Shown: positions 8,356 through 16,896 of the stretch, piece by piece
Numbering within the stretch: the first letter of the stretch is position 1
How the letters are laid out: each line of letters opens with the position of its first letter
From: Acetobacteraceae bacterium
GTDB taxonomy: Bacteria > Pseudomonadota > Alphaproteobacteria > Acetobacterales > Acetobacteraceae
Length of the DNA: 64,000 nt
Reading direction: 5' to 3'
Assembly: GCA_947455205.1 (NCBI GenBank)
Contig: CANGNF010000027.1
Coordinates: 1-64,000, forward strand
Program-made: the position numbers and the translations under genes
Notes under the pieces: generated by a model
Seen by the model: the letters and a program-made list of their open reading frames with translations, nothing else
Databases searched by the model: none
What the model was told of the DNA's origin: nothing

Positions 8356-9333
8356 ATGTCGCTCATCCGCCTGTCGCGTCGCACTACTCTCGGTCTCGCC
8401 AGCCTAGCCCTGCCGGGGCTCGCGCGGGCGGCGACGCTGGCGCAGACCGCGCGCATCGTCATCGGCGTGCCGCCGGGGGCCACCACCGACACGATCGCAC
8501 GCGTGCTCGCCGAACAGCTCCGCGGCACCTACGCGCCGCAGGTCATCGTGGAGAACAGGCCGGGCGCCAGCCTCCGCCTCGCCGTGGAGTCGGTGAAGGC
8601 GGCCCCGGCCGATGGTGCCACCATCCTGTTCTGCCCGATGCCCGTACTCAGCATGTTCCCCTTCGTCTTCCCGAAGACCACGCGCTACGACCCGATGCGG
8701 GATTTCGTGATGGCAGCGACGGTTGCCATGGTCAGCTACGGCCTGGCGGTGAATCCGAGGACGCCGGTCAACTCGGTGACGGAGTTCCTGGCCTGGGCCA
8801 AGGCCAAGGGGGGCGTCAATTTCGCGCCGCCGGTGCCGGGCTCGCCGCAGCACATGATGGCGATGGAAATCGCCCGCCGCGCCGGCGTGGAGTTCACCGC
8901 GGTCAGCTATCGCGGCGGGCAGCCGGCGATGCAGGACCTGGTGGCCGGACAAATCGACATGGTCTTCACCGTCCTGGGTGATATCCTGCCGTTGGCGCGC
9001 GGTGGACTGGCGCGGCCGATCGGGCTGAGCACGCCGACACGCCTGCCCGAATTCCCTACCGCCCAGCCGCTTGCCGATGCCGGCTTCGCGGACCTGCCGG
9101 TCGACGAGCCGTGGGTCGTGTGCGTGCCGGCCGGCACGCCACCGGCAATCGTCGAGGCACTGAACGCGGCGATCGCGCGGGCGGTAGACCAGCCATCGGT
9201 CTCCGATGGGCTCCGACGGCTCGAGGCGGTGCCTCTGGTCCTCTCGCCTGCAGCGACCGCGGAGCGCCTGCGGAAGGACTTCGCCACGTGGCAGCCGATC
9301 GTAGCCGCGACCGGGTTCAACGCCGACGGGTAA
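8356..9333 (+). CDS. TctC/Bug-family solute-binding protein
   Basis: The 325-aa periplasmic binding protein belongs to the tripartite tricarboxylate transporter receptor (Bug) family. ATG 8356 follows AAGGAGG by 7 bases. An N-terminal twin-arginine segment (LSRRTTLGLASLALPGLARA, residues 6-25) looks like a Tat signal with cleavage after ARA. The mature part opens with IVIGVPPGATTDTIAR and ENRPGAS, family hallmarks that form the carboxylate-binding site, and continues with YRGGQPAMQDLVAGQID. No tctA/tctB membrane genes are adjacent, which is usual for orphan Bug receptors. Its place after the amidase and monooxygenase genes suggests it captures the compound, or a carboxylate product, handled by them. 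Confidence 0.9.
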   Translation: MSLIRLSRRTTLGLASLALPGLARAATLAQTARIVIGVPPGATTDTIARVLAEQLRGTYAPQVIVENRPGASLRLAVESVKAAPADGATILFCPMPVLSMFPFVFPKTTRYDPMRDFVMAATVAMVSYGLAVNPRTPVNSVTEFLAWAKAKGGVNFAPPVPGSPQHMMAMEIARRAGVEFTAVSYRGGQPAMQDLVAGQIDMVFTVLGDILPLARGGLARPIGLSTPTRLPEFPTAQPLADAGFADLPVDEPWVVCVPAGTPPAIVEALNAAIARAVDQPSVSDGLRRLEAVPLVLSPAATAERLRKDFATWQPIVAATGFNADG

Positions 9334-9653
9334 TATTCATTCATGAAGTCCCACGCCACTGGTGTGGGTCGTTAAGGGGCGGGCGATGCTGCCGGGCTCA
9401 GCCGCGAAGAAGTCCATAGCGTCGCGGCAACCCCGTGCGGCGCCCGCCCGCCCCTATCCGATGCCTGACGCAGCCTGCGCCGAAACTCTGCCCGCACGGT
9501 TGGCAGCAGGTGCGAGGTTGGGCGCCTTCGACGACAGCGCCGAAGGCGACCGCGCCATCATGCGCGACGTCACCTGCCAGCCGCTGGTCGCGTCAATCGT
9601 GCAGGCACCAACCCACGCGCCGGCATTCAGCATTCACCGGTGGGGGACCACTG
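9334..9653. other. 320-bp gap without a convincing gene
   Basis: The gap lies between convergent tctC and antiporter genes. A short inverted repeat CCCAC-N8-GTGGG occurs at about 9350-9367 after tctC and could act in termination. Open frames here lack start signals and recognisable domains. Confidence 0.4.
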
Positions 9654-10961
9654 TCACAAACGTCCCAACCCCTGGAATCCCGACGGCGGTGTCGCGTCCT
9701 TGGCGTCCGGGTCGCGGCCCTGCTGGCGATCAAGCGAACGCATGATCGGTGTGACGGTCAGTCCGTGGAGGAGCACGGACATGAGGACGATGAGTCCGAC
9801 GATGCCCCAGAGCCGCTCCGCGCCCTCTGCCTCCATGTGATTCAGGCCGTAAGCGAGATAGTAGAAGGAGCCGACGCCCCTGATCCCGAAGAAGGCGAGG
9901 GTCAGCTTCTCGCTCCGGCTGGCCTTGACGCCCATCAGGGCGACCAGGCCGGTCAACGGCCGGATCAGCAGCAGGATCGCTGCCGCGACGCTGACGTCTG
10001 CCCAGGTCATCGGCGCAAGAAGGCCGCGTACCAGCGCGCCGCCGAAGATCAGAAGCAGCAGCATCATGGCAACACGCTCGATCTGCTCCGTCATCTCGTG
10101 CATCTGGACATGAAAGTCGTGGTCCCGATGCGAGCTGCGGAAGGTCAGTGCTGTGACGAAGACGGCCAGAAAGCCGTAGCAGTGAATGATCTCGGTCAAC
10201 CCGTAGGACACCAGCGTCGCAGAGAGGGCGATCAGCCCATCACCTGTCTTGGCCAGTTTGGTCTTGGCGGGAACGTGGAAGGTGAGCCAGCCAAACGCGC
10301 GTCCGATGAGCCATCCGGCTGTGACGCCTGCGCCGACCTCCCACAGGACGCGGAAGGTAAACCACTCCACCAACCAGGGCTCTCCGGCGGTGGTGACCGC
10401 GGCCAGGGCGATGGCAAGGTGGACGAAGGGGAAGGCAAGTCCGTCATTCAGTCCGGCCTCGGATGTGAGGCCAAACCGCACCTCATCCTCTTCGCCCGTC
10501 TTGGGCGGGCCGACTTGAACGTCGGCGGCGAGAACCGGGTCGGTCGGCGCCAGGCTGGCTGCAAGCAGAAGGGCGACGGCCCAGGGAAGACCCAGGCCCC
10601 AGCCGAGGACAAGGGTGATGGCAGCAATGCCGAGCGGCATCGTAATGCCCAGCAGGCGCCAGGTGATGGACCACCGGCGCCAGTCGAAGATGCGGTCGAG
10701 CTTCAGCCCCGCACCCATCAGCGCAATGATCACGACGAATTCGGTGAAGCGCTCGGCGATTTCAGGATGGTCCAGGGGCAGAGGGCTGATGGTGACCTGG
10801 GGCAGGGAGAACAGGGCCGCGCCGAGCGCGGCGCAGACGATGGGCAATGAAAGCGGCAGCCGCGTCAGGACCATGGGGAGCCAGGCGACCAGTGCAACGA
10901 GGATCCCAAAGCCTGTAAGGACAAGGATGTAGATATCGGGCAGCCAAGTCTGGTCGGTCAT
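9654..10961 (-). CDS. CPA1-family cation:proton antiporter
   Basis: The 435-aa integral membrane protein has about 12-13 hydrophobic helices. The family signature LAASLAPTDPVLAADV (about residues 154-169) and EAGLNDGLAFPFVHLA carry the conserved Asp residues that exchange Na+ or K+ for H+ in NhaP/CPA1 transporters. It works in the inner membrane in pH and salt homeostasis. There is no long cytosolic C-terminal regulatory domain; the tail after the last helix is only about 30 residues. It is convergent with tctC and shares its strand with the giant RTX gene, separated by 142 bp. Ion specificity (Na+ versus K+) is not determinable. Confidence 0.88.
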   Translation of the reverse strand: MTDQTWLPDIYILVLTGFGILVALVAWLPMVLTRLPLSLPIVCAALGAALFSLPQVTISPLPLDHPEIAERFTEFVVIIALMGAGLKLDRIFDWRRWSITWRLLGITMPLGIAAITLVLGWGLGLPWAVALLLAASLAPTDPVLAADVQVGPPKTGEEDEVRFGLTSEAGLNDGLAFPFVHLAIALAAVTTAGEPWLVEWFTFRVLWEVGAGVTAGWLIGRAFGWLTFHVPAKTKLAKTGDGLIALSATLVSYGLTEIIHCYGFLAVFVTALTFRSSHRDHDFHVQMHEMTEQIERVAMMLLLLIFGGALVRGLLAPMTWADVSVAAAILLLIRPLTGLVALMGVKASRSEKLTLAFFGIRGVGSFYYLAYGLNHMEAEGAERLWGIVGLIVLMSVLLHGLTVTPIMRSLDRQQGRDPDAKDATPPSGFQGLGRL

Positions 10962-11001
10962 CCAGGCCTAACGGCAGGTCACCATCAATGTTCCGCGACC
11001 C

Positions 11002-11020
11002 GCTGGGGCCAGGCCCCAGC
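11002..11020. terminator. Short GC-rich inverted repeat
   Basis: GCTGGGGCC and GGCCCCAGC flank a single A. It lies between the RTX gene end (11104, minus strand) and the antiporter start. It may terminate the RTX transcript, but there is no T-tract. Confidence 0.3.
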
Positions 11021-11103
11021 CTTGGACTTGGTCGGTTTGACGCACGTGGCAGTCCAGCATTCACCGCGAGTATGTCGCGCGTCGTCTTACCGACAGGCCT
11101 GCC

Positions 11104-14100
11104 TTACCCGATGATGTGCAGGTCGCTCGCCGCGAGGGTCGGGTGGCCGATCAGGCTGGCCACCTGCACCTTGGCACCAAGCCCCGTGCCGTCGGCGTCC
11201 CAGTACAGCGCTCCGTTGGCGCCGTTGTAGAGGAACTGGCCGTAGCCATGGGTCGCCTTGGTGCCCAACACCAGCCGGTCGGCCGCACCGATGTCCATCC
11301 CCTCGGCCAGCCCGCCGCCAAAGCCCAGGGCGGAGAATTCCAGCAGGTCGGTGCCCGAGACGAAGTCGGTGACCCTGTCCACCCCCTCGGCCGGCGAGCC
11401 GACGCGGAAGCTGTCGGCGCCCAGCCCGCCGGCCAACTGGTCCGCGCCTGCGCCGCCCAGCAGCGTGTCGTCGCCGCTGCCGCCGGTGATGGTGTCGTTG
11501 CCGGCGCCGCCGTCCAGCAGGTTGGCGGCGGTGTTGCCGCGGATGGCATTGGCCAGCGCATTGCCGAAGCCGTTGGCCGCCGCCGCGCCGGTCAGGGTCA
11601 GGTTCTCGATCTCGGCGCCCAGGCTGAAGCTGACGCTGGACGAGACCTTGTCGATGCCGCCACCGGGCTGCTCCACCACCAGGTCGCCGATGCTGTCGAC
11701 CACGTAGCTGTCATTGCCCGCGCCGCCGACCATGCTGTCGGCGCCGGTGCCGCCGCTCAGCGTGTCGTTGCCGGCGCCGCCCAGCAGCGTGTCGTTGCCG
11801 CCCTGGCCCTTCAGGGAATTGCCCAGGTCGTTGGCGGTCATGAGGTTGACGCCATTGTTGCCGGTGCCGTTCAGGGCGCCGCCCACCAGCACCAGGTTCT
11901 CGAAGTTGCCGGTCAGCGTCCAATCCACGCTGGCCTGCACCGTGTCGGCGCCGCCGCCGGCCAACTCGCCCAACAGTTCCCCGCTGGTGCCGACAAGGTA
12001 TAGGTCGTTGCCGCTGCCGCCTGCCAGGCTGTCCAAGCCGCCGGCGCCGTCCAGCGTGTCGTTGCCGGCACCGCCCAGCAGCGTGTCCACGCCCGCGCTG
12101 CCCTGCAGCAGGTTGTTCAGCGCATTGCCGGTGCCGACATGGCCGGACGCGGTCAGCACCAGCGCCTCCAGGTCGGCACCCAGGGTCCAGTCGATTCCGG
12201 CCCGCACCGTGTCGCTGCCCTGCGCGGCCAGTTCGGTCACCACGTCGCCGGCATCGTCCACCACATAGGTGTCGTCGCCGCTGCCGCCGGCCAGGCTGTC
12301 GGCGCCGGCGCCGCCATCCAGGCTGTCGCTGCCGGCATTGCCGGCCAGGCTGTTGGCGATGTCGCCGCCGATCAGCGTGTCGTCGCCACTGCCGCCCCAG
12401 GCGTTCTCGATCGTCGTCGTCGTCGCCGTGGTCAGGCCGGCGTTCAGCGCGGTGATGATGTTGGAGCTGTTGGCCGTCAGCGTCACCTCGGCGCCGCGGC
12501 CCAGCTGCGTCACCAGGCCCTGGTAGTCGGCGTCGTAGCCGCCGGCCACCGCGAAGATCGGGATGATGTTCGCCGCCTCCAGCGCCAGCTTGACCTGGGC
12601 GATGAAGGGGTAGTCCTCGCCGGTGCCGGCCGGCGTGCCGTCCATGATCGCGTCGCCGTTGTTCGGGGTCAGGATGCCCGCCGCCGCGCCGTCGCCGGCG
12701 GCATGAAAGGGCGCGTCGGTGAACAGCACGACGAAGCGGGCCGAGTTGGCGCGGAAGCCGACATCGGTGCTGTGCAGCGCCAGCTGCATCAGCGCCTCGA
12801 TCTGCGCCTCCGGCCCGTCATTGCCGTTGTTGGCGACCATGGCGGTGTAGGCATTGGTCAGCGCGGTGGTGTCGACCGAAAGCGCCAGCTGCTGCTGGTA
12901 CACCCAGTCGCCCGCGGCGCCGAAGCCGCCGATGGCCTTGTCGCGGAAGGTGGAGACACCGAACTCCGCATTGCCCTGCACCGCCTGCAGCGCGGTGACG
13001 ACCTGCGGCACCAGGCCACGCACGGTGATGATGTCATCGGCGAAGGAGCCGGTCAGGTCCTGCAGGAACTGCACGTCCAGCGGCGCCGCGGTGGTGCCGC
13101 CGGTGCCGAATGCCACGGTCCTGCCCTCGACCTCGGAGGCGGTCTGCTCCGACAGGTCCAACCGGCTGTTGCCGGTGGCCTGGCTGGCATCCAGCGTGTC
13201 GTTGCCCAGGAAGTCCTCCACCTTGGCGGCGCCGCCCTTGATCACGTAGCGGTCGTCGCCGCTGCCGCCATCCATGGTGGCGGCGCCGCTGCTGGCCGCC
13301 AGCACGTCGTCGCCGTCGCCGCCCAGCAGGGTGTCGTCGCCGCCGCCGCCGTCCAGCGTGTCGTCGCTGCTGCTGCCGCTCAGCTCGTTGTTGCCGGCGT
13401 TGCCGGTCAGCGCATGGGCGCCGCCCAGCAACTGCACCGCCTCGATGTTGTCGGCCAGGGTCCAGTCGGTGGTGACGATGACCGTATCGAAGCCGCCGCC
13501 CGCGGCCTCCACCACCACGTCGCCGGGGTTGCGGATGGTGTAGGTGTCGTTGCCGTCGCCGCCGACCAGGCTGTCGCCGCCGCCATTGCCGTCCAGGCTG
13601 TCATTGCCGCCGCCGCCCAGCAGCGTATCGGCGCCGCTGCTGCCGAGGATGCTGTTGTCCAGCGCATTGCCAGTGCCGATATGGCCGGCAGCGGTCATCA
13701 CCAGCGCCTCGACGTTGTCGGCCAGGGTGATATCGACACTGGCTATCACCGTATCGGCGCCGGCACCCGCGGCCTCGCTGACCACGTCGCCGATGTTGTC
13801 CACCACATAGGTGTCGTTGCCGGCGCCGCCGGCCATGCTGTCGGCACCGCTGCCGCCGTCCAGGTTGTCGGCGCCGGTATTGCCCAGCAGCGTGTCGGCG
13901 CCCGCCGCGCCGGCCAGGCTGTCGCCGCCCGCCGCCGCCATCAGCAGGTTGTCGCCGGCATTGCCGGTGCCCAGGTGGCCGGCCGCGGTCAGCACCAGCG
14001 CTTCCACATTGTCGGCCAGGGTGAGGTCGATGCCGGCCTGCACGGTATCGGTGCCGCCGCCCGCGGCCTCGCTGACCACGTCGGCGGCGTTGTCCACCAC

Positions 14101-16767
14101 GTAGCTGTCGTTGCCGGTGCCGCCGGCCATGCTGTCGGCACCGCTGCCGCCGTCCAGGCTGTCATTGCCCGCGCCGCCCAGCAGCGTGTCGTTGCCGGCG
14201 GCGCCCGCAAGGACGTTGCCCAGGTCATCAGCCGTCAGCAGGTTGTCCAGCGCATTGCCGGTGCCGTGCGTGGCGGCGCCGGTCAGCAGCAGCGCCTCCA
14301 CATTCGCGGTCAGCGTGTAGTCCACCGCGGCGCGCACCGTGTCGGCGCCACCGCCCACGGCTTCGCTGACCACATCGCCGGCGGCGTCCACCACATAGGT
14401 GTCGTTGCCCGCGCCGCCAGCCATGCTGTCGGCGCCGCTGCCGCCGTCCAGGCTGTCGTTGCCGGTGTTGCCGGTCAGCGTGTCGTTGCCGGCCAGGCCC
14501 AGCAGCGTGCTGTCCGTGGTGTTGGCCACCAGCGTATTCGCCAACTCGTTGCCGGTACCGGCCTGGGCGGCGCCGGTCAGCACCAGGCCTTCCAGATTGG
14601 CGCCCAGCGTCCAGTCCAGCCCGGTGCGCACCGTGTCGGTGCCGCCGCCCGCGGCTTCGCCGACCACATCGCCGGCGTTGTCCACCACATAGCTGTCGTT
14701 GCCCGCGCCGCCGGCCATGCTGTCGGCGCCGCTGCCGCCATCCAGGCTGTCATTGCCGGTGCTGCCCAGCAGCGTGTCGTTGCCGGCCAGGCCCATCAGC
14801 GTATTGGCGCCGCTGCCGGCGGTCAGGCTGTTGTCCAGCTCGTTGCCCTGGCCGACATGCGCGGTGCCGACCAGCACCAGGGCCTCCAGGTTGGCGCCCA
14901 GGGTGTAGGCGATGCCGGCCTGCACGGTGTCGGTGCCGCCACCCGCCGCCTCGGTCACCACGTCGGCGGCGTTGTCCACCACGTAGATGTCGTTGCCCGC
15001 GCCGCCGGCCATGCTGTCGGCGCCGCTGCCGCCGTCCAGGCTGTCATTGCCGCCGCCGGCCACCAGGCTGTCATTGCCGGCGCCGCCCGCCAGGGTGTTG
15101 TCGCCGCTGCCGCCATCCACCGTGTCGTTGCCACCGCCGGCGTCCACCGCGTCGTTGCCGCCGGCGGCGCTGATGCTGTCATTGCCGCCCAGGCCGTAGA
15201 TGCTGTCGGCCGTCTCGCCGATCAGGTGCAGCCCGCCGAAGCCCGCGCCCATCGTGTCGGCGCCGTTGGTGCCGTAGATGTTCGGGTCCGGCTGCCAGGT
15301 GGCGGGGTCGAACACGACGTTGCTGGCCTCGCCGGTGCTGCCGGGAGAGCCGACCAGCAGGTCCGGGTTGCCATCCAGGTTCACATCCCCGGCCAGGGCC
15401 ACCGCCGCGCCGGTCAGGCTGCCGGCGGCGCCGACGATCTTGCCGCCACCGATGCCCTGCGCCACCAGCGAGAGGTCCACATTGGCGGTGCCGCCGCCCC
15501 AGACCACATAGACCGCGCCGGCATTGGCGCCGCCCTCGGCATTGCGGGGGGTGCCGATCACCAGGTCAGCCACGCCATCATGGTTGAAGTCGGCGCCGCC
15601 GGTGACGGACATGCCGACCAGGTCGCCCGCCGCCTCCGGCGTGATCATGTAGCCGCCCAGGCCGGCGGCGACATCGCCGAGCAACACCTCCGTGGTGCTG
15701 GACTTGCCGAACACCACATAGGCATGGCCGCCGCTCGGCGCGCCCAGCAGGATATCGCCCAGCCCGTCGGCATTCACGTCGCCGATGCCGCTGACCGCGG
15801 CGCCGCCCCCGTCGCCGGCCTGGCCGGTGATGCGGAAGCCGCCGGTGCCGGCGGCGATGCTCGCCAGCGAGACCTCGGTGCCCGTGGCCTTGCCGAAGAC
15901 CACATAGGCCGCGCCGGCGTTGGCGCCACCGGCATCATTGCCCGGCGCGCCGACCAGGATTTCCCCAAGGCCGTCACCGTTCAGATCGGCCAGGGAGACC
16001 AGCGCGGTACCGGCCGCGTCGCCGGCCGCCTCGCCCTTGATGCGGAAGCCACCGGTCCCGGCGGCGACGCTGGTCAGGTTCACCGGGGCGTCGGTGGCCT
16101 TGCCCCAGACCACATAGGCGGCGCCGGCATCCAGGCCGCCGGCATCATTGCCGGCCGCGCCGACCAGCACCTCCGCCAGGTGCTTGGCGTCGCCGTTCAG
16201 GTCGCCGATGGCGGCCAGGGCGGCGCCGGCATGGTCGCCGGCGGCCTCGCCCTTGATGATGTAGCCGACGCCATTGCCGCTGCCGCTGGCGGGGTCCAGC
16301 AGGTCGATGCCGCCCGAGGTCGCCATGCCCCACAGCACGAAGGCGGCGCCGGCATCCAGCTTGGTGCCGTTCTCCATCAGCGGTGCGCCGACCAGGATTT
16401 CCGCCCGGCCGTCATTGTTCAGGTCGGAGATGCTGCCGACCGCGGCGCCGGCATGGTCGCCGGCCCGGCCGCCATCGATGATGATCTCGCTGGTGCTGTC
16501 GCCCAGCGCGCCGCTGCCGCCGGGCGTCGCGGTGCCGAAGGTGAGGTAGACCCGGCCGGCATCCAGCGCCTTGTCGTCGCTGCCGGGCGCGCCGGTGATG
16601 ATCTCCGGCATCAGGTCGCCGTTCAGGTCGGCAATGGAGGCAACCCAGTTGCTGCCCGTGGCACCGCTGGCGGAGGGCGCGAAGTCGCTCGGCGCTTCCG
16701 GCGTGTAGCGATAGCCAGCGCCGGCCAGGATGCTGGCCAGGTACAGCTTGGTGGATGGAATCGCCAT
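11104..16767 (-). CDS. Giant RTX protein with FG-GAP propeller and VWA domain
   Basis: The protein has 1,887 aa with no signal peptide, consistent with type I secretion. Seven FG-GAP repeats (about 20-490; cores such as IADLNGDLMPEIITGAPG and LADLNGDGLGEILVGAPG) predict a full integrin-alpha-like beta-propeller. RTX calcium-binding nonapeptides (GGSGADSMAGGAGND type) run from about 500 to 1200. An integrin-beta-like VWA domain (about 1225-1450) opens with DLTGSF, a MIDAS-like D-x-T-x-S. A second RTX block (about 1455-1795) is followed by a C-terminal region (VTDFVSGTDLLEFSALGF) like those carrying T1SS signals. Within the RTX parts, nine YVVDN-GDVV-EAAGGG-TDTV units recur. ATG 16767 is preferred over 16794 because GGAG lies upstream. 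It is probably a surface adhesin or matrix protein; no T1SS transporter is encoded nearby. Confidence 0.85.
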   Translation of the reverse strand: MAIPSTKLYLASILAGAGYRYTPEAPSDFAPSASGATGSNWVASIADLNGDLMPEIITGAPGSDDKALDAGRVYLTFGTATPGGSGALGDSTSEIIIDGGRAGDHAGAAVGSISDLNNDGRAEILVGAPLMENGTKLDAGAAFVLWGMATSGGIDLLDPASGSGNGVGYIIKGEAAGDHAGAALAAIGDLNGDAKHLAEVLVGAAGNDAGGLDAGAAYVVWGKATDAPVNLTSVAAGTGGFRIKGEAAGDAAGTALVSLADLNGDGLGEILVGAPGNDAGGANAGAAYVVFGKATGTEVSLASIAAGTGGFRITGQAGDGGGAAVSGIGDVNADGLGDILLGAPSGGHAYVVFGKSSTTEVLLGDVAAGLGGYMITPEAAGDLVGMSVTGGADFNHDGVADLVIGTPRNAEGGANAGAVYVVWGGGTANVDLSLVAQGIGGGKIVGAAGSLTGAAVALAGDVNLDGNPDLLVGSPGSTGEASNVVFDPATWQPDPNIYGTNGADTMGAGFGGLHLIGETADSIYGLGGNDSISAAGGNDAVDAGGGNDTVDGGSGDNTLAGGAGNDSLVAGGGNDSLDGGSGADSMAGGAGNDIYVVDNAADVVTEAAGGGTDTVQAGIAYTLGANLEALVLVGTAHVGQGNELDNSLTAGSGANTLMGLAGNDTLLGSTGNDSLDGGSGADSMAGGAGNDSYVVDNAGDVVGEAAGGGTDTVRTGLDWTLGANLEGLVLTGAAQAGTGNELANTLVANTTDSTLLGLAGNDTLTGNTGNDSLDGGSGADSMAGGAGNDTYVVDAAGDVVSEAVGGGADTVRAAVDYTLTANVEALLLTGAATHGTGNALDNLLTADDLGNVLAGAAGNDTLLGGAGNDSLDGGSGADSMAGGTGNDSYVVDNAADVVSEAAGGGTDTVQAGIDLTLADNVEALVLTAAGHLGTGNAGDNLLMAAAGGDSLAGAAGADTLLGNTGADNLDGGSGADSMAGGAGNDTYVVDNIGDVVSEAAGAGADTVIASVDITLADNVEALVMTAAGHIGTGNALDNSILGSSGADTLLGGGGNDSLDGNGGGDSLVGGDGNDTYTIRNPGDVVVEAAGGGFDTVIVTTDWTLADNIEAVQLLGGAHALTGNAGNNELSGSSSDDTLDGGGGDDTLLGGDGDDVLAASSGAATMDGGSGDDRYVIKGGAAKVEDFLGNDTLDASQATGNSRLDLSEQTASEVEGRTVAFGTGGTTAAPLDVQFLQDLTGSFADDIITVRGLVPQVVTALQAVQGNAEFGVSTFRDKAIGGFGAAGDWVYQQQLALSVDTTALTNAYTAMVANNGNDGPEAQIEALMQLALHSTDVGFRANSARFVVLFTDAPFHAAGDGAAAGILTPNNGDAIMDGTPAGTGEDYPFIAQVKLALEAANIIPIFAVAGGYDADYQGLVTQLGRGAEVTLTANSSNIITALNAGLTTATTTTIENAWGGSGDDTLIGGDIANSLAGNAGSDSLDGGAGADSLAGGSGDDTYVVDDAGDVVTELAAQGSDTVRAGIDWTLGADLEALVLTASGHVGTGNALNNLLQGSAGVDTLLGGAGNDTLDGAGGLDSLAGGSGNDLYLVGTSGELLGELAGGGADTVQASVDWTLTGNFENLVLVGGALNGTGNNGVNLMTANDLGNSLKGQGGNDTLLGGAGNDTLSGGTGADSMVGGAGNDSYVVDSIGDLVVEQPGGGIDKVSSSVSFSLGAEIENLTLTGAAAANGFGNALANAIRGNTAANLLDGGAGNDTITGGSGDDTLLGGAGADQLAGGLGADSFRVGSPAEGVDRVTDFVSGTDLLEFSALGFGGGLAEGMDIGAADRLVLGTKATHGYGQFLYNGANGALYWDADGTGLGAKVQVASLIGHPTLAASDLHIIG
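13530..15020 (-). repeat. Tandem ~294-bp DNA repeats inside the RTX gene
   Basis: Near-identical blocks recur at about 14994, 14698, 14404, 14108 and 13818. Each carries the complement of a GNDSLDGGSGADSMAGGAGN-coding stretch of about 55 bases with only one to five mismatches between copies. Spacing is 288-300 bp (about 98 codons). Conservation at synonymous positions suggests recent duplication or gene conversion. Confidence 0.8.
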
Positions 16768-16896
16768 GGTCGTTGCTCGCTCCGCCGCGCGCATGGGGGG
16801 ACCGGGCCTGGGCCACCCTGGCTGCGCGACCCAACCCTAGGTGGCCGACCTGACGGCAACCTGACGGTAAGGGCGAGTATGAGGATTGACTAAAGT

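Noticed and set aside
9354..9363. GCCACTGGTG as an inverted copy of the IS-end CACCAGTGGC
   Set aside because: Only 10 bases match and the 20-bp terminal repeats are absent, so it is probably chance.
11390..15300. Possible CRISPR-like array because of regular repeats
   Set aside because: The repeats are coding RTX modules of about 294 bp with no spacer pattern and no cas genes.
12139..16893. A 1,584-codon open frame on the plus strand opposite the RTX gene
   Set aside because: It is the antisense shadow of Gly/Asp-rich repeats in GC-rich DNA; its Ala/Val/Gly/Arg-rich translation has no domain and no ribosome site.
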